Shown: positions 52,319 through 59,993 of the stretch, one piece after another
Position numbering within the stretch: the stretch's first letter is position 1
How the letters are laid out: every line of letters starts with the position of its first letter
DNA from: Flagellimonas_B algarum
GTDB lineage: Bacteria > Bacteroidota > Bacteroidia > Flavobacteriales > Flavobacteriaceae
DNA length: 64,000 bases
Direction of reading: 5' to 3'
Assembly: GCF_040513375.1 (NCBI RefSeq)
Contig: NZ_JBEVTG010000005.1
Span: forward strand, 1 to 64,000
Position numbers and translations under genes: made by a program
The notes under the pieces: generated by a model
Told to the model about the DNA's origin: nothing
The model's database searches: none
The model's input: only the letters and a program-made list of their open reading frames with translations

Positions 52319-53329
52319 TTACCAACGCATGATCACGCTGCCCCAAGTAAAACCACTGCCGAAAGCAGCCAAAACAACGACATCGCCTTCATTGACCTTA
52401 CCGGCTTCCCAGGCTTCTGTCAACGCAATCGGAATCGATGCTGCCGTGGTATTGCCGTATTTCATGATGTTATTGAACACTTGATCGTTCGATAAACCGA
52501 ATTTTTTCTGAACGAACTGTGAGATCCGCAAATTGGCCTGATGGGGCACCAACAGACTGATGTCGTCAGGGCCGAGACCATTGGTCTGAAGCCCTTCCAT
52601 AATCACTTCGCTAAAACGAACCACGGCGTTCTTAAAGACAAACTGCCCATTCATGTATGGAAAATACGATTCGTCATCGGGATCATTCTCGTCGATAATA
52701 TCGGTGACCCATCGCTTACCCATACCAGGGGCGATCAAGGAAAGCTCTTCGGCATGTTGCCCTTCGGAGTGTAAATGCGATGACAAAATGCCTTTGGCCG
52801 GGTCTTCTTCCCTACTGACGACCGCCGCTCCGGCTCCATCCCCGAAGATGACCGAAACCCCACGACCACGGGTCGACATATCGAGACCACGTGAATGCAC
52901 TTCAGAACCAATGACCAAAACGTTTTTATACATGCCGCTTTTGACATATTGATCCGCTACGGACAGCCCGTAAACGAAACCGGAACATTGGTTTCTGACA
53001 TCAAGGGCCCCCACCGTCTTGATTCCGAGGTCGCGCTGTACCAAAACCCCGGGTCCTGGAAAATAATAGTCTGGGCTCAAGGTGGCGAATACAATGAAAT
53101 CGATATCATCCTTATTGATGCCGGCCCTTTCTATGGCCACTTTGGCGGCCTCTACCCCCATTGAGGTGGTCGTAACGTCCGAATCTTTGATCACATGACG
53201 GCGCTCCTTGATACCTGTCCGCTCCTGAATCCATTCATCACTGGTATCCATGATTTTTGAAAGGTCATCATTGGTGACCACATTGTCAGGCACGTAATAT
53301 CCGAGGCCCGCAATTCTAGAATTGTACAT
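52319..53329 (-). CDS. fabH: 3-oxoacyl-ACP synthase III (KAS III)
   Basis: 336 aa. Starts fatty acid chains by condensing acetyl- or branched acyl-CoA with malonyl-ACP. Catalytic Cys115 in NQCSGFVYG, His in LVPHQANLRIS and Asn in MKYGNTTAASIP. It lacks the usual flavobacterial neighbours (DUF177, rpmF, accB, accC), so it may be a second, specialised KAS III. A long leader with an inverted repeat precedes it (see 53387-53438). Confidence 0.93.
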   Translation of the reverse strand: MYNSRIAGLGYYVPDNVVTNDDLSKIMDTSDEWIQERTGIKERRHVIKDSDVTTTSMGVEAAKVAIERAGINKDDIDFIVFATLSPDYYFPGPGVLVQRDLGIKTVGALDVRNQCSGFVYGLSVADQYVKSGMYKNVLVIGSEVHSRGLDMSTRGRGVSVIFGDGAGAAVVSREEDPAKGILSSHLHSEGQHAEELSLIAPGMGKRWVTDIIDENDPDDESYFPYMNGQFVFKNAVVRFSEVIMEGLQTNGLGPDDISLLVPHQANLRISQFVQKKFGLSNDQVFNNIMKYGNTTAASIPIALTEAWEAGKVNEGDVVVLAAFGSGFTWGSVIMRW

Positions 53330-53386
53330 AGACTAACACATTACACTTTCTTTGGCGAAAGTCGTTATTCATTGGTAAAGTAAAAA

Positions 53387-53438
53387 TTAAATCGCAAGAA
53401 ATCCAGAATTCCACAAAAAATACGGGCTTGCGATTTAA
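53387..53438 (-). promoter_or_regulatory. Inverted repeat in the fabH leader, attenuator-like
   Basis: Perfect 12-bp arms, TTAAATCGCAAG (53387-53398) and CTTGCGATTTAA (53427-53438), 28-base loop. On the fabH strand the stem leads into TTTTTAC. It lies between the fabH promoter and start codon, so it may terminate or modulate fabH transcription. Function inferred from position only. Confidence 0.5.
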
Positions 53439-53512
53439 GGATTTTTACCCTCTCGACCGATTTCCGAAGCTGTCCTGACAAGATTCCAAGGTCATTTGGA
53501 TTCCCATACCCC

Positions 53513-53548
53513 CAAAATTACAACTTCAAAGGATTTTTTTTGTTCAAA
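53513..53548 (-). promoter_or_regulatory. fabH promoter
   Basis: On the minus strand TAATTTTG (53513-53520) with a TTTG (53545-53548) 24 bases upstream, slightly long for the consensus. It implies a leader of about 180 bases. Confidence 0.5.
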
Positions 53549-53626
53549 ATCAAAACGGAGATCGTAAACTATGTTTAGGAAAAATCAATAATGCTACAAC
53601 ATTTATTTTGAATTGAACATAAAAAC

Positions 53627-53658
53627 GAAAACGCGCTTTCTAGCAAAAGCGCGTTTTC
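53627..53658 (-). terminator. Orphan hairpin, possible minus-strand terminator
   Basis: Stem GAAAACGCGCTTT (53627-53639) with AAAGCGCGTTTTC (53646-53658), 13 bp, six-base loop. On the minus strand it is followed by GTTTTTATG. No gene on that strand ends nearby; it may close a short antisense transcript from the htpG side or insulate fabH. Confidence 0.5.
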
Positions 53659-53819
53659 AACAACCTAACCAATAAATAAACAAACTTGTTGTAGACTAAA
53701 CTCTTTCATAGCAATTAGTTTACCACAACGAGTCAAAAATAAATAATGTTTAAGTTATCATGAAATAAATTAAACATAAAATTTGTTAATTTTTTAAAAT
53801 GATACCATTTGCGGGCTTG

Positions 53820-53860
53820 TGTCAGTTTGTCACCCTAACACGACTTGGTATCCTTTTTGA
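53820..53860 (+). promoter_or_regulatory. htpG heat-shock control region
   Basis: Direct repeat TGTCA-GTT-TGTCA (53820-53832), then TTGGTATCCTTTTTGA (53845-53860), which has the GG-N10-G spacing of a sigma-54-like -24/-12 element but GA in place of GC. No ordinary TAnnTTTG box is present before htpG. The ATG follows 37 bases later. Confidence 0.45.
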
Positions 53861-53897
53861 CCTGGGTAGGCCAAATACTAATTGAAATATACTGACA

Positions 53898-55787
53898 ATG
53901 GCAACTGGTAAGATCAATGTTTCCGTCGAGAACATTTTCCCCTTAATCAAAAAATTCCTGTACAGCGATCACGAGATCTTTCTTCGTGAATTGATATCCA
54001 ACGCTACCGATGCAACACTTAAGCTAAAGCACCTTACGGCAATCGGTGAGGCCAAGGTAGATTACGGTCAACCCCTTATCGAAATCAAAGTCGACAAAGA
54101 AGCTAAGACCCTACGCATCATCGATCAGGGTATCGGGATGACCGAATCAGAGGTCAAGAAATACATCAATGAAGTCGCTTTTTCAGGTGCCGAGGAATTT
54201 TTGGATAAATACAAAGACGCCGGGAAAGATGCCGGTATCATCGGGCATTTCGGACTTGGCTTTTATTCGGCCTTTATGGTCGCCGACAAAGTGGAGATCT
54301 TTACAAAAAGTTTCAAGGAAGCGCCTGCCGTTCATTGGGTTTGCGATGGATCACCGAGCTTTGAACTGAGTGAGACCGAACGCGTCGAACGAGGTACGGA
54401 GATCGTATTGCACATCGCAGAGGATTCGGTCGAATTCCTTGAAGATTCCAAAATCCGCGAACTCTTGGGCAAATACAACAAATTCATGCCCATTCCGATC
54501 AAGTTCGGAACGCGCACCGAAACCCTGCCCAAACGGGAAGAGGCAAAGGATGAAGACCCAGCCCCGACCCAAGAGGTAGACGATATCATCAACAATCCGA
54601 ATCCGGCGTGGACCAAAAAACCCGCTGACCTTAAGGAAGAGGATTACAAAGGGTTCTACCGCGAATTGTATCCGATGCAGTTCGAAGAGCCCTTGTTCAA
54701 TATACATTTGAATGTCGATTACCCATTTAATTTGACGGGGATCCTCTATTTTCCGAAGTTGACCAATGATCTCAACATCCAGAAAGATCGCATCCAACTA
54801 TACCAAAATCAGGTTTTCGTCACCGATAACGTCGAAGGGATCGTACCCGAATTCCTGACCATGTTACGTGGGGTCATCGATTCACCGGACATCCCATTGA
54901 ATGTATCCCGTTCGTACTTACAGGCCGATGGCGCGGTGAAGAAGATATCGACCTACATCACCAAAAAAGTAGCCGATAAATTGAACTCTTTGTTCAAAAA
55001 CGACCGCTCCGATTTCGAACAGAAATGGAACGATATCAAAGTGGTCATCGAGTACGGTATGTTGTCTGAGGAAAAGTTCTTCGAAAAAGCCGATAAATTT
55101 GCCTTGTACCCCAGTGTGGACGGAACTTTTTTCACCTTCGAGGAACTGATCGAAAAAATCAAGGACACCCAAACCGACAAAGACGATAAAAAAGTCGTGC
55201 TCTATGCTTCTGACCGAGATGCCCAGCACAGCTATATCGAAGCTGCCAAGGCCAAAGGGTACGAAGTATTATTGTTGGATTCCCCTATCGTACCACATCT
55301 GATCCAAAAATTGGAAGGTGCCAAGGAGAACGTTTCCTTTGCGCGGGTCGATGCCGATCATATCGACAATCTGATCAAGAAAGAGGAAACGGCCATTTCA
55401 AAACTTTCCGATGAGGAAAAAGAAACCCTAAAAGGGCAGATCGAAGGGGTCATCGGGGAACAAAGTAGTTTTACCGTGCAATTGGAAGCCATGGATAGTA
55501 CGGCACAACCCTTTGTCATCACCGAACCGGAATTCATGAGAAGGATGAAGGATATGCAACAAACCGGAGGCGGAGGCATGTTCGGCATGGGGAATATGCC
55601 CGATATGTTCAACTTGGTGGTCAATACCAACCATGAATTGGTCGGTGAAATCCTGAACACCAAAACCGCGAAAAAGCGGGAGCGCTTGATCAATCAGTCT
55701 TTAGATCTTGCCCGACTTTCAAAAGGCTTGTTGAAAGGTGAAGAACTCACCCAATTCATCAATCGCAGTTACGAGATGATCAAATAA
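53898..55787 (+). CDS. htpG: HSP90 chaperone HtpG
   Basis: 629 aa. ATP-dependent chaperone. GHKL ATP-site motifs ELISNATDATLK (usual Ser replaced by Thr), IDQGIGMTESEV and GHFGLGFYSAFMVADKV. Middle domain with RGVIDSPDIPLNVSRSYLQ; the C-terminal dimerisation domain includes a Gly/Met-rich loop (GGGGMFGMGNMPDMF). No charged eukaryotic-type linker expansion. Monocistronic. Confidence 0.96.
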   Translation: MATGKINVSVENIFPLIKKFLYSDHEIFLRELISNATDATLKLKHLTAIGEAKVDYGQPLIEIKVDKEAKTLRIIDQGIGMTESEVKKYINEVAFSGAEEFLDKYKDAGKDAGIIGHFGLGFYSAFMVADKVEIFTKSFKEAPAVHWVCDGSPSFELSETERVERGTEIVLHIAEDSVEFLEDSKIRELLGKYNKFMPIPIKFGTRTETLPKREEAKDEDPAPTQEVDDIINNPNPAWTKKPADLKEEDYKGFYRELYPMQFEEPLFNIHLNVDYPFNLTGILYFPKLTNDLNIQKDRIQLYQNQVFVTDNVEGIVPEFLTMLRGVIDSPDIPLNVSRSYLQADGAVKKISTYITKKVADKLNSLFKNDRSDFEQKWNDIKVVIEYGMLSEEKFFEKADKFALYPSVDGTFFTFEELIEKIKDTQTDKDDKKVVLYASDRDAQHSYIEAAKAKGYEVLLLDSPIVPHLIQKLEGAKENVSFARVDADHIDNLIKKEETAISKLSDEEKETLKGQIEGVIGEQSSFTVQLEAMDSTAQPFVITEPEFMRRMKDMQQTGGGGMFGMGNMPDMFNLVVNTNHELVGEILNTKTAKKRERLINQSLDLARLSKGLLKGEELTQFINRSYEMIK

Positions 55788-55821
55788 AGACCTCCTTTTT
55801 GGAGGTATTCCGAATATGAAA

Positions 55822-55857
55822 CGAAACCGTTCTTGCCCATGGACGGTTTTTTTTTGT
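55822..55857 (+). terminator. Terminator after htpG
   Basis: Stem AAACCGT (55824-55830) with ACGGTTT (55843-55849), 12-base loop, followed by a long T-run. A smaller ACCTCC/GGAGGT hairpin lies just before it. Confidence 0.8.
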
Positions 55858-55890
55858 TTTGTGCTATCTTAAAGCCCAAATGGATCCGCT

Positions 55891-57228
55891 ATGAGTAACG
55901 ATTACAAAAGTCCGGCGTTCAAAAAACTACTCGATTCCCTGCAACAGCAAAGCTGGGAATTGGAACTCATCATCTCGGGTTTCGCCATTTTCGGGCTTTT
56001 CACCGCCTACGAACCGCTGCGCATTGGTGCCGAAAACGCGCAGAACAATCAACAGATCTACCAATTCGTCATCCATTTGGTGGCCTTTATCGCTTGCAGC
56101 ATCCTCTTGTTCAACCTCTTGCTACATGTGGTCTTAAGGGGTTTATGGATTGGTGCATTAGGCCTGCGCTATGTTTCGGGAGATATCGAATTCGATAAGT
56201 TGAAGTACACCGAATGGTTCAAAGATTACCTTAAAAAACGCATTGTTTCCTTCGACCGATATATCGCCAATCTTGAAAATTATTGCAGTATCCTCTTCGC
56301 GATTTCCTTTTTGCTCATTTTTCATGTGTTGGCCATCACGCTGATTATTTTGAGTATCGCCTTAGTGGCGAACTTCATCATCGATAATGATGAAATTCCA
56401 AAATGGGTCTCGCAAGGCGTAGGCATCCCCTTGGTCATATTCATTTCGGTAGGGATGCTACTTACGTTTTTCGATTTCATTACCCAAGGGCTGATGAAAC
56501 GCAACAAATGGGTCGCCCGCTTTTATTTTCCGTTTTATTGGGTTTTCAGCTTTTTGAGCTTGTCGATCCTATACCGCCCGTTGGTCTACAATTTTTTGGA
56601 CAATCGTTTCGGAAAACGCATCGTTTTGATGTTGACCCCGATTTACATTTTGATTTTGATCTTAAGTGGATTGGAGTACCGGAACTCGAATTATCTTGAA
56701 AAAGACCGTACCTCATCGACCTTTTTCGCCAATAAGGAAAACTATCAAGACATGATGACCGAGGACGGTGATTTTCCCGGGGAAGCCGTCATTCCATCAA
56801 AGGTGATCAATACCACCTTCCTTCAGGTATTCATGCCCTATTCGGAAAATTTGGAGGAACGGATCTTTGCCTTTGAGGGTTCGTTGAAACCCGAAGAGGA
56901 CCGACGGGGGCTTTCGTCGACCAATTTTCAATTCAACACGAATTGGAGCGACAAGATCACTACCCGTCGCCAGAAAGACAGCATTCGAAAATACTACCTC
57001 GAAGTCTTCAACAAAACGCATTTCTTCAAAATCGACAGCGTGGTCTACGACAGTGAGTTCATCATTACCACCGACGGCAAGAACCGACTTGGATTCGAAA
57101 CTTTTTTGGATCTCAAAGCAGTGCCTGAAGGCAAGCATCAGTTGCGGGTCATGCGAAAACGGAAAGAGAACGACAGTATCGTGGAGTTGATCCAGGAATC
57201 CATTCCTTTTTGGTATTTCAAAAAGTGA
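55891..57228 (+). CDS. Uncharacterised polytopic membrane protein
   Basis: 445 aa. Cytosolic N-terminus (YKSPAFKKLLDSLQQQSWELEL), about seven membrane helices between 25 and 270, then a soluble C-terminal domain (about 275-445) with beta-rich repeats and FQFNTNWSDKITTRRQKD. I do not recognise the family. Its stop abuts that of the convergent anti-sigma-like gene without any spacer, so transcription may run antisense into that sigma locus. Confidence 0.75.
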   Translation: MSNDYKSPAFKKLLDSLQQQSWELELIISGFAIFGLFTAYEPLRIGAENAQNNQQIYQFVIHLVAFIACSILLFNLLLHVVLRGLWIGALGLRYVSGDIEFDKLKYTEWFKDYLKKRIVSFDRYIANLENYCSILFAISFLLIFHVLAITLIILSIALVANFIIDNDEIPKWVSQGVGIPLVIFISVGMLLTFFDFITQGLMKRNKWVARFYFPFYWVFSFLSLSILYRPLVYNFLDNRFGKRIVLMLTPIYILILILSGLEYRNSNYLEKDRTSSTFFANKENYQDMMTEDGDFPGEAVIPSKVINTTFLQVFMPYSENLEERIFAFEGSLKPEEDRRGLSSTNFQFNTNWSDKITTRRQKDSIRKYYLEVFNKTHFFKIDSVVYDSEFIITTDGKNRLGFETFLDLKAVPEGKHQLRVMRKRKENDSIVELIQESIPFWYFKK

Positions 57229-57636
57229 TCATGCGATGCGATTCTCAAAAAAGCGTTTGAGATAACCGACTTGAATCAAGACCATTACCGCCATGAAAAC
57301 AAAGCCATAGACATAGGACTTCGACCATTCGAAACTGGGCAAATAGGCTGAAACGGATTTCAAATAAGACTTTGCCAAAGCCCCATATACATGTCCTTCA
57401 GCAGCAGCGTCGACCATGGGCACCAACCCGGCCAAGAGCAATACGAATACCAACCCCCATATGATTTTCAGTTTATTCGACAACAAGGGTTTATAAGCGA
57501 TTAGGCCCTTTTTGGGTAGCATAGCGACCTTGGCCATCAATTTTTCAGTGAAATCGGCCGAAGGTCGTTCTAACGGAGCCTCCACCATAAACTTATCTAC
57601 CAAGCCATTCAGGTCTTTGTTTTGATGCTCATCCAT
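57229..57636 (-). CDS. Probable membrane anti-sigma factor
   Basis: 135 aa. N-terminal soluble part (1-55, GLVDKFMVEAPLERPSADF, EKLMAKVAML) and two membrane segments (about 57-76 and 107-126). Starts eight bases inside the sigma gene end, the usual arrangement of an ECF anti-sigma. No zinc HxxxCxxC motif. The assignment rests on context and topology. Confidence 0.65.
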   Translation of the reverse strand: MDEHQNKDLNGLVDKFMVEAPLERPSADFTEKLMAKVAMLPKKGLIAYKPLLSNKLKIIWGLVFVLLLAGLVPMVDAAAEGHVYGALAKSYLKSVSAYLPSFEWSKSYVYGFVFMAVMVLIQVGYLKRFFENRIA

Positions 57637-58204
57637 AGTGCTGCAATATTTCGGGTTCCAAGTGATCTTGCATAATACCGGCCAAACGCTTGCGCGCCCT
57701 AAAGAGACGCACCTTAATGGTATTGACCGAAAGATCGGTTATTCTTTCAATTTCCTGTAATTTCTTTTCTTCAAAATAGAACAAGGTCAACAGTGCGGCG
57801 TCATCAGGAGGCAGTTTGGCCAGACATTCCTGAATGGCCTCTTCCCGCTCTTTTTGGGCCAACACCTCAAAAGCGTTGCCTACATCGCTGATCTTGTTCG
57901 CATTGTGCTCATCGATCTCTACCGTCATGAATTCCCTTCGCTTCGACTTTAAACGATCCAGACAACTGTTATAGGTAATCCGATAGATCCAGGTCGACAG
58001 TTTCGAATCGCTTTTGAATTTATCGATACCCTTGAATACCTTAATGAAGGTGTCTTGACTGACTTCTTCGGCCTCTTCGGTCTGTTTCAGCATGCGTAGG
58101 GCCAGGGAAAAAACCAGGTTCTTATAGGTATCGACCAAATCAGCGAAAACGGCGGTATTGCCGGCCTGCAATTGCTCGATGAAATATTGGTCGTTGTTAG
58201 TCAT
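57629..58204 (-). CDS. ECF-type RNA polymerase sigma factor
   Basis: 191 aa. Region 2 (TYKNLVFSLALRMLKQ, AEEVSQDTFIKVFKGIDKF, STWIYRITYNSCLDRLKS) and region 4 (LPPDDAALLTLFYFEEKKLQEIERIT, NTIKVRLFRARKRL) intact. Its own upstream region carries TGTAAC-N17-CGTCAATA, so it is probably autoregulated; the -10 ends only six bases before the ATG at 58204. An earlier ATG (58231) would lie inside that promoter and is rejected. Confidence 0.93.
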   Translation of the reverse strand: MTNNDQYFIEQLQAGNTAVFADLVDTYKNLVFSLALRMLKQTEEAEEVSQDTFIKVFKGIDKFKSDSKLSTWIYRITYNSCLDRLKSKRREFMTVEIDEHNANKISDVGNAFEVLAQKEREEAIQECLAKLPPDDAALLTLFYFEEKKLQEIERITDLSVNTIKVRLFRARKRLAGIMQDHLEPEILQHYG

Positions 58205-58209
58205 TGTCC

Positions 58210-58240
58210 TATTGACGATCAAATTACCCAATTGGTTACA
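58210..58240 (-). promoter_or_regulatory. ECF-like autoregulatory promoter of the sigma gene
   Basis: On the minus strand TGTAAC (58235-58240), 17-base spacer, CGTCAATA (58210-58217). The expected start is within about three bases of the ATG, so the message is nearly or fully leaderless. Confidence 0.65.
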
Positions 58241-58264
58241 ACTTTCAACTTTTTTTTGGTTTGC

Positions 58265-58295
58265 TGTAACCCTTTTCGAAAAACCGTCGTCATAC
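58265..58295 (+). promoter_or_regulatory. ECF-like promoter of the DUF6249 gene
   Basis: TGTAAC (58265-58270), 17-base spacer, CGTCATAC (58288-58295). Mirror image of the sigma-gene promoter with the same elements and spacing; the leader would be about 33 bases. Confidence 0.65.
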
Positions 58296-58335
58296 GCAGT
58301 GAAAACAAATTAATAATCATAAAAACGAATTAGTT

Positions 58336-58689
58336 ATGGGATCTGAAATTGTTATAGTACCGATTATGTTCACGGTGTTTTTCGCCATTGCTTACCTCTA
58401 TTTTTCAACGAGGAACAAAGAACGATTGGCCTTGATCGAAAAAGGCGCCGATGCCAGTATTTTCGTCAAAGGGAAAAAAGAGAACGCCGCTCCATTCTGG
58501 AAGGTGTTGATCTTGAACATTGCCCTTTTGCTCATCGGTATCGGGGTCGGTATTTTTATCGCTTCGATTCTGGAAAGCGTATTGCATGTGGATGAAGACA
58601 TTGCCTATCCGGGTACGATCTTCCTCTTATCGGGTATTGGGCTGTTGGTCGGTTTTACCATGACCAAAAAACTGGAGCAAGACGATTGA
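58336..58689 (+). CDS. DUF6249-type small membrane protein
   Basis: 117 aa, three membrane segments (about 5-22, 54-80, 90-110) around a charged loop (STRNKERLALIEKGADASIF). This loop is typical of DUF6249-like proteins next to sigma/anti-sigma genes. Divergent from the ECF sigma gene and sharing its promoter type, so a likely regulon member. Function unknown. Confidence 0.75.
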   Translation: MGSEIVIVPIMFTVFFAIAYLYFSTRNKERLALIEKGADASIFVKGKKENAAPFWKVLILNIALLLIGIGVGIFIASILESVLHVDEDIAYPGTIFLLSGIGLLVGFTMTKKLEQDD

Positions 58690-58707
58690 TCTTGCAAATC
58701 ATCTCGA

Positions 58708-58740
58708 AAAAAACCATCGCCTTCTGCGATGGTTTTTTAT
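58708..58740 (+). terminator. Terminator after DUF6249
   Basis: Stem AAAACCATCGC (58710-58720) with GCGATGGTTTT (58726-58736), five-base loop, then a T-run. Confidence 0.88.
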
Positions 58741-58749
58741 TTTTAGGGT

Positions 58750-59382
58750 ATGCAAGTACTATCGACCAACATCGGTTCATCCACTGAAGTCGTATGGCGT
58801 GGACAAACGGTTACTACCGGGATTTTCAAATACCCTACCGAATCGGGTATCCAATTGGAGCATGAACAAGTGCGATCGGACACCATCGCGGATAGAAAGG
58901 TGCATGGTGGTGTTCACAAGGCCTGTTACCTATTTTCGGCACATCATTACCCCTACTGGAAAGAAAAATACCCGGCCTTGGAATGGGATTGGGGCATGTT
59001 GGGTGAAAACCTGACCATGGATCACATGGAAGAGGATCGTCTTCGTATCGGAAGCATCTATCGTTTGGGTACGGCCTTGGTACAAGTGACCCAACCCCGT
59101 GAGCCCTGCTTTAAACTGGGCATTCGATTTAAAGATCAAGGAATCCTAAAGGCCTTTATCGACCACGGACATCCGGGTACTTATGTCAAGGTCTTGGAAG
59201 AAGGAACGGTTCAAAAAGGGGATCATATGGAATTGATCGAAGAAAGTGAAAACCCATTGACCATTCAGGCCTTTTATCGGTTACTTTTCGGAAGGGAGAA
59301 GGATTCCAAAACACTCCAACATGCCATTGCGAACGAAGCCTTGCCCGCGTACAAAAGGGAACGGCTCAAAAAATGGCTATGA
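58750..59382 (+). CDS. MOSC-domain protein (YiiM-like)
   Basis: 210 aa. MOSC fold with DRKVHGGVHKACY, GENLTM and the conserved Cys in TQPREPCFKLG (about 119); a C-terminal 3-alpha tail follows, as in YiiM, which takes part in molybdenum-cofactor-dependent detoxification of N-hydroxylated bases. Only 10 bases after the DUF6249 terminator; no promoter recognised. Confidence 0.87.
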   Translation: MQVLSTNIGSSTEVVWRGQTVTTGIFKYPTESGIQLEHEQVRSDTIADRKVHGGVHKACYLFSAHHYPYWKEKYPALEWDWGMLGENLTMDHMEEDRLRIGSIYRLGTALVQVTQPREPCFKLGIRFKDQGILKAFIDHGHPGTYVKVLEEGTVQKGDHMELIEESENPLTIQAFYRLLFGREKDSKTLQHAIANEALPAYKRERLKKWL

Positions 59383-59405
59383 AAAAGCCCCGACGATGTC
59401 GGGGC
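59381..59405 (-). terminator. Terminator after the small secreted protein gene
   Basis: Stem GCCCCGAC (59387-59394) with GTCGGGGC (59398-59405), three-base loop, five T on the minus strand. It begins at the MOSC stop codon and so serves convergent genes. Confidence 0.75.
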
Positions 59406-59438
59406 CTCACAACTGAATAAAATTAACTTAACTAATAA

Positions 59439-59792
59439 CTATTTTACCTCAACGGTTTCTTTGTAGGTCTTGTTATCATCAACGATAATGACCGTGTAAC
59501 TGTCACTGTATGCCTGTTCGAAGTTGAACGCCTTCTCAACGACCAAATCGCCTTCCAAAACTTGTTTGAATACCACACGACCATTGCTATCCATGACTTT
59601 TATGGTCACTTTCTCCTGGTCGAGGTTCAACAAGTTCATGAACAATTTGTTCCCCTTTTTCTTGAATACGGGATCAGCATTGACCTCGATTAGGTTTTTT
59701 TCGACTTCGCTGATCTTCGGTCCGTTGGCAAGGCCAGTGGCCGCTGCGAACAATAAGGCTACTACTACTGTATTTCTCTTAAGTGTCTTCAT
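59439..59792 (-). CDS. Small secreted beta-sandwich protein
   Basis: 117 aa. Signal peptide MKTLKRNTVVVALLFAAATGLA, then strands with LNLDQEKVTIKVMDSNGRVVF and a closing SYTVIIVDDNKTYKETVEV, similar to the C-terminal sorting/DUF3244-like sandwich of Bacteroidota. Too short for a sorting tail alone, so probably a free periplasmic or surface protein. Own promoter upstream. Confidence 0.72.
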   Translation of the reverse strand: MKTLKRNTVVVALLFAAATGLANGPKISEVEKNLIEVNADPVFKKKGNKLFMNLLNLDQEKVTIKVMDSNGRVVFKQVLEGDLVVEKAFNFEQAYSDSYTVIIVDDNKTYKETVEVK

Positions 59793-59830
59793 AACATTTC
59801 GTTTTAATGATTTGCAATTGAATTAGGATA

Positions 59831-59862
59831 CAAACTTAGCACTGCAGCACCCCTCGATTCAA
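59831..59862 (-). promoter_or_regulatory. Promoter of the small secreted protein gene
   Basis: On the minus strand TTG (59860-59862), 21-base spacer, TAAGTTTG (59831-59838). Leader about 35 bases. Confidence 0.65.
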
Positions 59863-59924
59863 CTACGGATTTATCCAATTTCTGTTCAATATTAACCTTA
59901 TAGAGGTGTTAAAATTTCATAAAA

Positions 59925-59966
59925 GGTAAAATACCATAGAATTGTGGTAATTTTGCATAGATGCAA
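59925..59966 (+). promoter_or_regulatory. AraC gene -7 box with two palindromes
   Basis: TAATTTTG (59948-59955) has no TTG upstream. Around it are GGTA-AAA-TACC (59925-59935) and TTGCAT-AG-ATGCAA (59953-59966), the second overlapping the -7 box. They may be operators for the AraC-type regulator that follows. Confidence 0.4.
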
Positions 59967-59993
59967 TGATTCGGCCGGAAGTAATTTTACGTT

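Larger units (their letters stand above)
53330..53897. other. 568-bp divergent intergenic region between fabH and htpG
   Basis: No protein gene seen on either strand. It holds the fabH promoter and a leader with a 12-bp inverted repeat (left), an isolated 13-bp hairpin (53627-53658), an AT-rich stretch, and the htpG control region (right). Each is listed separately. Confidence 0.7.
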
